Below, one piece after another: positions 1 through 6,023 of a DNA stretch of 8,871 nucleotides (its first letter is position 1; each line of letters opens with the position of its first letter). A program made the translations under genes and the position numbers. A model generated the notes under the pieces. That model was not told where the DNA came from and ran no database searches. It worked only from the letters and a program-made list of their open reading frames with translations. The DNA is from an uncultured Sediminibacterium sp. (lineage in GTDB: Bacteria > Bacteroidota > Bacteroidia > Chitinophagales > Chitinophagaceae): NCBI GenBank assembly GCA_937907555.1, contig CALEST010000299.1, forward strand, positions 1 through 8,871. The letters are read 5' to 3'.

Positions 1-1132
1 TGTCCGGTCTTATGAAAAGGGTAGTAGGAAATCCGGTAAAATTGTTGAGAAAAGGGAAGGTCTTTAAAACTGAATTTCCATTGGATTCCCCTCCGAATAC
101 CTGCTCGTATTCTATTCCGAATTTTTCCCTGAATCGGGTCATTGTTTTTTGAGCATAGTTAAAGTTGTTCACCACTTCAAACTGGGCAGTGATGATTTCT
201 ATTCCTCTTTGTTTGTTTTTCTTGTACCAGTCCGATAAAAAAATAGCTTCGTCTGCGCAATTGGGGCACCAGGTACCGCCAATTGTAAGGATAACCGGTT
301 TATTGAAATAGGCGGAATCATCTAAACTGATTTTTTTACCCTTTGCATTCATTAAACTGAATTGAATGGGAGCAGAAAAATCTTTCAGTTTGGTTAAGGT
401 AGATGAATCTGGTAGGCGGGCCGATTCATTTTTATAAGCCCTGATTAGTTGTACGGTTTTTAATCCCTGCTGCACACCTTTGATAGAGCCATCGGGTTCC
501 AGACTTCCAGTGAACATAAGTGGTGAATATCCAATGAAAAGGGAAAATTTAAACTGATTTCCTTGCACACGTCCAAAAGAATAACGACTATCACCGCTGG
601 GTCTTAAAAAGGTAACACCGCCCGTATTTTTATCCTGTGTAAATAAACCAATGGCTTTCACCTGTTTGCCTGAATCATTGGTGAATACTACTTCGTATTT
701 GCCGGCCATATTAGCCGGTGTAGTACTGTTGTTCCAATTAAATCGTTCTGTGTTGTTGGGTTCTGCGTAAATAGGAAAAGCATCGTCACCCGATTGCCGT
801 CTCCAGCTTCCTTTCCAGCGTTTCTCCTTTGTAATACCCAATACCATTATGCGGTCGAATTGATTGAGCCAGACCTGAATACTATCTTTTATTTTAACCA
901 ACTTTCCGCCAAAATAGGATTCATTTCCATTCAGGAAATAAACGGAGATCTCTCCTGTGCTGTCTTCCTGTACAGAGAAATTAAATGGAATTTCTTCCCC
1001 ATTGTACAAGGGGAAAGCACCTCTCCAGATTCCTTTGTATTCCTCAAGGGACTGGCTGCTTGCTTTTAAAAAGAAAAAACTCAGTAAAAGTGTGGTTAGT
1101 GTTTTTTTTAATGTATACTGAATCATCATCAT
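1..1132 (-). CDS. Secreted TlpA-family thioredoxin-like protein (partial, C-terminus beyond left edge)
   Basis: My reading of the reverse strand gives an open frame of 377 codons with no stop before the left edge, so the C-terminus is missing. It starts at one of three consecutive ATG codons (1132, 1129, 1126); an in-frame TAA at 1135-1133 lies directly upstream. Residues 1 to about 26 form a signal peptide: lysines, a hydrophobic Leu/Phe run, then KASSQS, so export to the periplasm or envelope is expected. Residues about 27-245 are beta-rich, hold two similar units (GIWRG near 35, GKYEV near 143) and match no family I can name. The thioredoxin-like domain starts near 250, with the redox motif WCPNC at 288-292 and the cis-proline loop GFPTT (Pro369). 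Proteins of this class reduce or shuffle disulfides in exported proteins or support cytochrome c maturation; the substrate here is unknown. Probably about 40-60 residues are missing. The family call is firm; the role is not. Confidence 0.93.
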   Translation of the reverse strand, partial: MMMIQYTLKKTLTTLLLSFFFLKASSQSLEEYKGIWRGAFPLYNGEEIPFNFSVQEDSTGEISVYFLNGNESYFGGKLVKIKDSIQVWLNQFDRIMVLGITKEKRWKGSWRRQSGDDAFPIYAEPNNTERFNWNNSTTPANMAGKYEVVFTNDSGKQVKAIGLFTQDKNTGGVTFLRPSGDSRYSFGRVQGNQFKFSLFIGYSPLMFTGSLEPDGSIKGVQQGLKTVQLIRAYKNESARLPDSSTLTKLKDFSAPIQFSLMNAKGKKISLDDSAYFNKPVILTIGGTWCPNCADEAIFLSDWYKKNKQRGIEIITAQFEVVNNFNYAQKTMTRFREKFGIEYEQVFGGESNGNSVLKTFPFLNNFTGFPTTLFIRPD

Positions 1133-1153
1133 TTATTCTAATTGATTGTTGGT

Positions 1154-1161
1154 CAAACATA
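1154..1161 (-). promoter_or_regulatory. Candidate Bacteroidota -7 element for the TlpA-like gene
   Basis: Read on the minus strand this is TATGTTTG, an exact match to the TAnnTTTG consensus of the Bacteroidota primary sigma factor. It ends 21 bases before the first ATG at 1132, which would give a short leader of about 15 bases. I see no convincing TTTG-type -33 element at the usual spacing upstream, so this rests on one box and its position. Confidence 0.5.
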
Positions 1162-1237
1162 TATTTACAAGTAGGGTGTTTAAAATGTTTGAATCGTTTT
1201 TTGTCTTTAATTTGAATGAAGAACAAATTTACTCAAT

Positions 1238-1570
1238 ATGGTCAAGACTATCGCTTTGTTGTTATTGTCGAATATATTTATGACTTATGCCTGGTATGGA
1301 CACTTGAAAGAACAGCAAATTCCTTTATGGAAAGCAATAGTAGTCAGTTGGTTCATTGCCTTTTTTGAATACTGTCTGATGGTACCTGCCAATAGAATTG
1401 GCTATAACAGTGGTATGAATGGATTTCAACTGAAAATAACGCAGGAAGTCATTACACTGGTTGTATTTACTGTTTTTGCCGTATTGTATCTGAAGGAACC
1501 TTTTCAAAGCAAATACCTGATCAGCTTTCTTTTTATTATGGGAGCAGTTTATTTTGCCTTTAAAAAATAG
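1238..1570 (+). CDS. DUF486 / DMT-type small integral membrane protein
   Basis: A complete 110-residue protein that is almost entirely hydrophobic, with four predicted transmembrane helices at about residues 3-19, 28-49, 68-85 and 91-108. The conserved blocks of DUF486 are visible: SNIFMTYAWYGHLK at the end of helix 1, EYCLMVPANRIGY after helix 2, and QLKITQEVITL leading into helix 3. The length is normal for the family. DUF486 resembles one half of the drug/metabolite transporter fold, like four-helix small multidrug resistance proteins, so it probably works as a dimer in the inner membrane; no substrate is established. It is divergent from the TlpA-like gene, with 105 bases between the starts, and converges on the YraN gene with a 2-base gap. 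The start ATG has an A-rich leader and no Shine-Dalgarno sequence, as is common in Bacteroidota. I see only an imperfect -7-like sequence (TTAATTTG, 1207-1214) upstream. Confidence 0.88.
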   Translation: MVKTIALLLLSNIFMTYAWYGHLKEQQIPLWKAIVVSWFIAFFEYCLMVPANRIGYNSGMNGFQLKITQEVITLVVFTVFAVLYLKEPFQSKYLISFLFIMGAVYFAFKK

Positions 1571-1572
1571 GC

Positions 1573-1932
1573 TTATCCATATACGTCCTCAAAATGCCTG
1601 ATTTCAGTACAAGTTTCCCCCGAAATACAAACAGCCATCACATCAAACTGAATTCTTTTGTATTGAGGATGAAGGAAATGATAATGGCTAGCGGCAATTC
1701 TGATTTTCCTCATTTTTTTCTTTAGTATATTTTCTTCTGGGTAACCATAGGTTAATGAAGCCCTCGTTTTTACCTCTACAAAGTAAAGTAGCTGTTCTTT
1801 TGTTGCAATGATGTCTATTTCCAGTCTTTTGAATCTCCAGTTTCTTTCAAGTACTTGAAATCCTTTTGTAATCAGGAGTGATGCAGCCATTTCTTCCCCC
1901 AGTTTTCCCAAGGCCATATGATTCTTTTGCAT
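1573..1932 (-). CDS. yraN: YraN / UPF0102 family nuclease-fold protein
   Basis: A complete 119-residue protein of usual length for UPF0102. It opens with the family block LGKLGEEMAASLL (residues 8-20) and carries the restriction-endonuclease-like core: Glu38 and Asp40 in the LEIDIIA strand, then Glu53 and Lys55 in FVEVKTR, the arrangement of a metal-dependent nuclease centre. The usual GEID is LEID here, but the acidic residues remain. The family is widespread and has been linked to DNA processing or recombination; its role is not settled. Translation may begin at Met1 (1932) or at Met6 (1917), since relatives often start a few residues before LGKxGE. The gene is divergent from manA, with 51 bases between the starts, and ends 2 bases from the DUF486 stop. 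I found no clear promoter box in the short upstream gap. Confidence 0.9.
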   Translation of the reverse strand: MQKNHMALGKLGEEMAASLLITKGFQVLERNWRFKRLEIDIIATKEQLLYFVEVKTRASLTYGYPEENILKKKMRKIRIAASHYHFLHPQYKRIQFDVMAVCISGETCTEIRHFEDVYG

Positions 1933-1983
1933 GGATACAAGATATTCAGTGAAATCACGTTAATAGGGGTATAAATACTGTTT

Positions 1984-3192
1984 ATGGAAAGCAAGGAACG
2001 GATTTTTAAACTGAAAGGAGTGATACAGCATTATGCATGGGGCGGGTCTGTTTTTATTCCTGATTTACTGGGTTTAACCCCGGATTTGTCAAAACCGGCT
2101 GCAGAATATTGGATGGGAGCGCATTCTTCTGCCCCCTCTGAAATTTACCGGACCAATTCCTGGCAGAAGCTCAATGAACTTATCAGTTCCAATCCCTCCG
2201 ATGCTTTGCAGTCTGCGGTAGTAGAAAAGTTTGGAGAATTGCCTTATTTGTTTAAGGTATTGGATGTAAAAGATATGTTATCCATTCAGGTTCATCCTAC
2301 AAAGGCCAATGCTGAAATTGGATATGATGCAGAAGATAAAGCGGGGATCCCATTAAATGCTCCGCATAGGAATTATAAGGATCGCAATCACAAACCGGAA
2401 GTAATGGTAGCATTAAGTGACTTCTGGTTATTGCATGGTTTTAAAAGCAAACAAGCACTGGACGATACTTTGCAGAATACGCAGGAGTTAACCAAGCTTC
2501 TGCCTTTGTTTAGAAAAGAAGGAATTAAAGGCTTGTATCAGTTTGTGATGGAAATGGATCAGGTGGATGTGGATAATCTGCTTGCCCCATTGGTAAAGCG
2601 GGCACTTCGGTTAAAAAAAGAGGGTAGCATTACCAGAAATAGTCCATGTTGGTGGGCTGCTAAATTGTATGAAGAATCAGGTTTGCCTGAACATATTGAC
2701 CGTGGTATTTTCAGCATCTTTTTTTTCAATATTGTCCAGGTAAATCCAGGCGAAGCTGTGTTTCAAAAGGCAGGAGTGCCTCATGCTTATCTGGAAGGTC
2801 AGAATATAGAATTGATGGCAAACAGCGATAACGTGTTAAGAGGTGGCTTGACTCCGAAACACGTGGATGTTCCTGAGTTAATGAAACATACCCTGTTTGA
2901 AGAAGTGGTTCCTCAGGTAATGACAGGCGTTCCAGTTTTGCCCGGTGAGCTTAATTACCCTTGCCCAGTTCCTGATTTTGGACTTAGTAAGATTTCTTTG
3001 ACTCAAGGAATGGAATTTCAGTCAGAAACCTATTCACTTGAGATATTTATAGTTACAGAAGGCTCTGTGCTCCTGAATCAGCATATGGTGTTGAAGAAAG
3101 GAGAGTGTGCTGCCATTCTGGCTAAAACAAAATATTCCCTCTTGGCTCCAGGTCATGCTACTGTTTTTAAAGCATTTGTTCCGGTGCTCTAG
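1984..3192 (+). CDS. manA: Mannose-6-phosphate isomerase, class I
   Basis: A complete 402-residue enzyme that interconverts mannose 6-phosphate and fructose 6-phosphate in the cytoplasm, linking mannose use and GDP-mannose supply to glycolysis. The cupin-type zinc site is intact: Gln102 and His104 in SIQVHP, Glu139 in HKPE, and His267 in AGVPHAYL. The catalytic arginine is Arg286 in DNVLRGGLTPKHVD. The opening LKGVIQHYAWGG (residues 10-21) is the family signature. The length matches the long class I form of E. coli type (about 390 residues) with a helical insert near 150-235, not the roughly 320-residue short form. An in-frame TAA at 1972-1974 lies close upstream and no other start codon intervenes, so the ATG start is secure. 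The DUF6580 gene follows in the same direction but seems to have its own promoter. No other mannose or GDP-sugar gene is in the window. Confidence 0.97.
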   Translation: MESKERIFKLKGVIQHYAWGGSVFIPDLLGLTPDLSKPAAEYWMGAHSSAPSEIYRTNSWQKLNELISSNPSDALQSAVVEKFGELPYLFKVLDVKDMLSIQVHPTKANAEIGYDAEDKAGIPLNAPHRNYKDRNHKPEVMVALSDFWLLHGFKSKQALDDTLQNTQELTKLLPLFRKEGIKGLYQFVMEMDQVDVDNLLAPLVKRALRLKKEGSITRNSPCWWAAKLYEESGLPEHIDRGIFSIFFFNIVQVNPGEAVFQKAGVPHAYLEGQNIELMANSDNVLRGGLTPKHVDVPELMKHTLFEEVVPQVMTGVPVLPGELNYPCPVPDFGLSKISLTQGMEFQSETYSLEIFIVTEGSVLLNQHMVLKKGECAAILAKTKYSLLAPGHATVFKAFVPVL

Positions 3193-3244
3193 GGATTATT
3201 AACATAATGGGTAAAAATGACTGTGGTTCTTAATGGAATACACT

Positions 3245-3252
3245 TATTTTTG
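3245..3252 (+). promoter_or_regulatory. Candidate Bacteroidota -7 element for the DUF6580 gene
   Basis: TATTTTTG is an exact match to TAnnTTTG. It ends 17 bases before the ATG at 3270, so transcription would begin near 3259. That is downstream of the TTG at 3255, which supports the ATG as the true start. No strong -33 box is visible at the right distance. Confidence 0.55.
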
Positions 3253-3269
3253 CTTTGAAATTGACAACG

Positions 3270-3830
3270 ATGAAACTGAACAAGCAATTTATATTTTCTT
3301 TGGTATTGATGGTTTTGGCTTCTGCTATTTACCGTGTATTCCCTAACAGACCAATGGGTTTTGCTCCACAAATGGCCATTGCTATATTTGCCGGCTCTTT
3401 GTTTGTAAAGCACAAAAAACTGGCTTTTTTAATGCCTTTGTTGTCTATGTTTATTTCGGACAGCCTGTATCAGTTATTATACATGAATGAGCTAACTTCC
3501 ATCTCCGGATTTTACGCAGGTCAATGGAAAAACTATCTATTAATTATCGGACTTACCAGTATCGGATTTCTGGTTAATCAGAATAAGATTGCTTCTATAT
3601 TGGGTGCCTCATTAGCCGCCCCAACCGTTTATTTTATCCTATCCAACGGATTGGTTTGGTTAGGTGGTGGTGGATGGCACAGACCTAAAACCATTGAAGG
3701 ATTAATGATGACTTATGCAGATGGTCTTCCGTTTTATCCTAACAGCATTTATTCAACTTTATTTTTCAGCACCGTATTTTTTGCGAGCTGGATGTTGATT
3801 AAAAAAGCAAACAACGTAAAGTTAGCTTAA
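3270..3830 (+). CDS. DUF6580 family six-helix membrane protein (putative transporter)
   Basis: The frame opens with a TTG at 3255, but the ATG at 3270 is the better start because a promoter-like box at 3245-3252 would place the transcript start between them. From the ATG the protein has 186 residues. Six hydrophobic segments are visible at about 6-22, 33-48, 51-71, 86-103, 107-126 and 158-178. Conserved DUF6580 blocks are present: YRVFPNRPMGFAPQMAIAIFAG after helix 1 in shortened relation to the common RxxPHPPNFTP pattern, SNGLVWL near 125-131, and TIEGLMMTYADGLPFYPNSI near 141-160. Size and topology resemble the substrate-binding S components of ECF vitamin transporters, but I see no ECF ATPase or T component nearby and no substrate is known. 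It lies downstream of manA with 77 bases between and converges on rnhA with a 16-base gap. Confidence 0.83.
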   Translation: MKLNKQFIFSLVLMVLASAIYRVFPNRPMGFAPQMAIAIFAGSLFVKHKKLAFLMPLLSMFISDSLYQLLYMNELTSISGFYAGQWKNYLLIIGLTSIGFLVNQNKIASILGASLAAPTVYFILSNGLVWLGGGGWHRPKTIEGLMMTYADGLPFYPNSIYSTLFFSTVFFASWMLIKKANNVKLA

Positions 3831-3843
3831 TGCTGTAATGCTG
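3828..3843. repeat. Two tandem copies of TAATGCTG
   Basis: The 8-base unit occurs twice without interruption, starting with the TAA stop of the DUF6580 gene and filling most of the gap before the rnhA stop. It is probably a small slippage duplication. No function is evident. Confidence 0.6.
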
Positions 3844-3846
3844 ATT

Positions 3847-4314
3847 TTAACCGTTTTCTAACTCGTACACTTCGTCTATAAGTAGCTGTTTCCCATCAGC
3901 TGCCTGTGTTGCCAATTCGTCGCAGCGGTTATTGTATTTATTATCAGCATGACCTTTTACCCATACAAATCTTACATGAAATTGAAGGGCAATGGCATGG
4001 TATCTTAACCAGAGGTCTTTGTTTTTTTTGCCACCTTTAAATTGAGTACGGATCCAATTTTCCAGCCAGCCTTTCTGAACACTGTCTACAATGTATTTGC
4101 TGTCTGTATAAATGGTAACCGGTATGCCTTTTTTGTTGAGCGATTCCAGTGCCACAATCACAGCCATCAGCTCCATTCTGTTATTCGTTGTTAAACGATA
4201 ACCTGCCGAAATTTCTTTTTGCTTGTCTCCCCAAATCAGCAAGATGCCATAACCGCCGGGGCCTGGATTTCCTCTGGCAGCACCATCTGTGTAAATCAAT
4301 AATTGATGCGACAT
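3847..4314 (-). CDS. rnhA: Ribonuclease HI
   Basis: A complete 155-residue enzyme, the same length as E. coli RNase HI, that cuts the RNA strand of RNA-DNA hybrids in the cytoplasm: R-loops, primers and misplaced ribonucleotides. The four metal-binding acidic residues are all present: Asp10 in YTDGAARGNPG, Glu48 in NNRMEL, Asp71 in YTDSKY, and Asp132 in NNRCDELA. The flexible-loop histidine is His122 in VKGHADN. The basic region near 81-105 (KGWLENW, KGGKKNKDLW) corresponds to the hybrid-binding handle of the full-length bacterial enzyme. The gene lies 26 bases downstream of the carboxylase beta gene on the same strand and is probably read through from it. That gap holds only an A/T hairpin without a strong terminator. 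Its 3' end faces the DUF6580 gene. Confidence 0.97.
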   Translation of the reverse strand: MSHQLLIYTDGAARGNPGPGGYGILLIWGDKQKEISAGYRLTTNNRMELMAVIVALESLNKKGIPVTIYTDSKYIVDSVQKGWLENWIRTQFKGGKKNKDLWLRYHAIALQFHVRFVWVKGHADNKYNNRCDELATQAADGKQLLIDEVYELENG

Positions 4315-4340
4315 GTCGCGAAATAAATCTATTTTATTGA

Positions 4341-5969
4341 TTATACCTGAAATACTCCGGTCTTAAATGATTCAAGGCTTGGATTATGATTGGCTGCATG
4401 AATACCTTCCGCAATGACTTGTCTGGTTTTTACAGGGTCAATGATTTCATCAACCCATATTCTTGCTGCTGCATAATAGGGCGATGTCTGTTGGTTGTAA
4501 CGGTCTTTTATGGTATCCAGTAGTTTTTTCTCTTCTTCGGGAGTTGGAACCGTTCCCTTTGCTTTCATAGTGGCTACCTGAATCTGTGCCAGGGTTTTGG
4601 CTGCCTGGTCTCCGCCCATCACTGCAATCTTTGCAGAAGGCCATGCATAAATAAATCTGGGGTCATAGGCTTTTCCGCACATGGCATAATTACCCGCTCC
4701 ATAACTATTGCCAATTACTATGGTAATTTTAGGAACTACAGAATTGGCCACTGCATTCACGAGCTTTGCGCCATCTTTAATAATACCGCTATGTTCACTT
4801 CTGCTACCTACCATAAAACCAGTGACATCCTGTAAGAAAACCAGTGGAATTTTTTTCTGATTACAGTTCATAATAAAACGTGCCGCTTTATCTGCGCTGT
4901 CATTATAAATTACTCCTCCAATTTGCATTTCGCCCTTTTTGCTTTTGCATACCAGACGTTGATTGGCAACAATGCCAACGGCCCATCCATCAATACGCGC
5001 GTACCCGCACAAAATGGTTTTACCATAGTCTTGTTTAAATTGATTAAACTCGCTGTTGTCTACAATGCGTTCAATAATTTCAAGCATGTCGTAGGGTTTC
5101 AGATTCCCTTCCGGAATTAAACTATACAATTCACTCGGATCTTTTTTGGGGAGTGAAGGTGTAATTCTATCAAAGCCTGCTTTTTCAGTGCTTCCCAGTT
5201 GACCCATGATTTTTTTAATCTGGTCCAGGCATTCCTTTTCTGTTGCAAATTTGTAATCAGCAATACCACTGATTTCAGTATGGGTTACAGCTCCACCTAA
5301 AGTTTCATTGTCAATATCTTCACCAATAGCTGCTTTCACCAGATAGGAGCCAGCAAGGAAAATACTTCCATTGCCTTCCACCATCAGGGTTTCATCGCTC
5401 ATAATGGGCAGATAGGCTCCACCCGCAACACAGGCGCCCATCACAGCAGCAATTTGAGTTATACCCATGGCACTCATTCTTGCATTGTTTCTGAAAACCC
5501 GCCCGAAATGTTCCTTGTCCGGAAAAATTTCATCCTGCATAGGCAGGAAAACACCGGCACTGTCTACCAGGTAAATAATGGGAAGTTTATTTTCCATTGC
5601 TATTTCCTGCATACGGAGATTTTTCTTTCCCGTAATTGGGAACCAGGCACCCGCTTTTACAGTTTGGTCATTGGCTACAATTACACATTGTCTGCCACTG
5701 ATATATCCAATACCAGCAACGGTTCCCCCAGCGGGACATCCCCCTTCTTCCTTGTACATATCGTATCCTGCAAATGCACCTATTTCAATAAAGGGTTGGT
5801 TTTTATCGCAGAGATATTCAATTCTTTCTCTGGCAGTGAGTTTATTCCTTTCTCTTTGTTTTTCAATGGCTTTTTTACCACCTCCCAAAGCAATTTTCTC
5901 CATCCGCTGTTTCATTTCACTCAGCATCAGTTTCATCCAGTCTTCGTTGCGGTTTTGTGTCAAATTCAT
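4341..5969 (-). CDS. Acyl-CoA carboxylase carboxyltransferase (beta) subunit, methylcrotonyl-CoA type
   Basis: A complete 542-residue carboxyltransferase subunit of a biotin-dependent acyl-CoA carboxylase, which moves the carboxyl group from carboxybiotin to an acyl-CoA in the cytoplasm. Two crotonase-fold halves are visible. The N-half has KLTARERI (43-50), ANDQTVKAGAW (99-109) and GACVAGGAYLP (178-188); the C-half has FLQDVTGFMVG (378-388) and NSYGAGNYAM (421-430), and the glycine-rich turns provide the oxyanion holes. The stretch DEIFPDKEHFGR (146-157) is typical of methylcrotonyl-CoA carboxylase beta (MccB/LiuB) rather than propionyl-CoA carboxylase, so a role in leucine breakdown is the best guess. 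Specificity cannot be proved from sequence alone. It lacks a biotin carboxylase or biotin-carrier domain and no such gene is in the window. It shares a 54-base divergent region with the GMC gene and is followed by rnhA. Confidence 0.95.
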   Translation of the reverse strand: MNLTQNRNEDWMKLMLSEMKQRMEKIALGGGKKAIEKQRERNKLTARERIEYLCDKNQPFIEIGAFAGYDMYKEEGGCPAGGTVAGIGYISGRQCVIVANDQTVKAGAWFPITGKKNLRMQEIAMENKLPIIYLVDSAGVFLPMQDEIFPDKEHFGRVFRNNARMSAMGITQIAAVMGACVAGGAYLPIMSDETLMVEGNGSIFLAGSYLVKAAIGEDIDNETLGGAVTHTEISGIADYKFATEKECLDQIKKIMGQLGSTEKAGFDRITPSLPKKDPSELYSLIPEGNLKPYDMLEIIERIVDNSEFNQFKQDYGKTILCGYARIDGWAVGIVANQRLVCKSKKGEMQIGGVIYNDSADKAARFIMNCNQKKIPLVFLQDVTGFMVGSRSEHSGIIKDGAKLVNAVANSVVPKITIVIGNSYGAGNYAMCGKAYDPRFIYAWPSAKIAVMGGDQAAKTLAQIQVATMKAKGTVPTPEEEKKLLDTIKDRYNQQTSPYYAAARIWVDEIIDPVKTRQVIAEGIHAANHNPSLESFKTGVFQV

Positions 5970-5990
5970 ATGCGAACAATTGTTAGTTTA

Positions 5991-5998
5991 CAAATATA
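5991..5998 (-). promoter_or_regulatory. Candidate Bacteroidota -7 element for the carboxylase gene
   Basis: Read on the minus strand this is TATATTTG, an exact TAnnTTTG match ending 21 bases before the carboxylase ATG at 5969. Its position is almost the same as that of the box before the TlpA-like gene. No clear -33 element is visible in the AT-rich sequence behind it, which runs into the divergent GMC start. Confidence 0.55.
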
Positions 5999-6023
5999 AG
6001 TGTGATTTAATTATATTTAAGAT

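Noticed and set aside
794..1226. Small open frames on both strands near the start of the TlpA-like gene (794-1069 +, 985-1215 +, 1044-1226 -)
   Set aside because: They lie mainly over the TlpA-like coding region in other frames and show no family motifs; the minus-strand frame from 1132 has a signal peptide and a redox motif and is the real gene.
3193..3254. Possible riboswitch or leader before the DUF6580 gene
   Set aside because: The gap is too short for known vitamin riboswitches and shows no conserved boxes or strong stems.
4322..4338. Hairpin AATAAA-TCTAT-TTTATT between the carboxylase and rnhA genes
   Set aside because: The stem is six A/T pairs only, too weak for an intrinsic terminator, and probably reflects AT richness.
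6012..6019. TATATTTA as a promoter for the GMC gene
   Set aside because: It ends only four bases before the start codon, which would put the transcript start inside the gene, and it misses the final G of the consensus.
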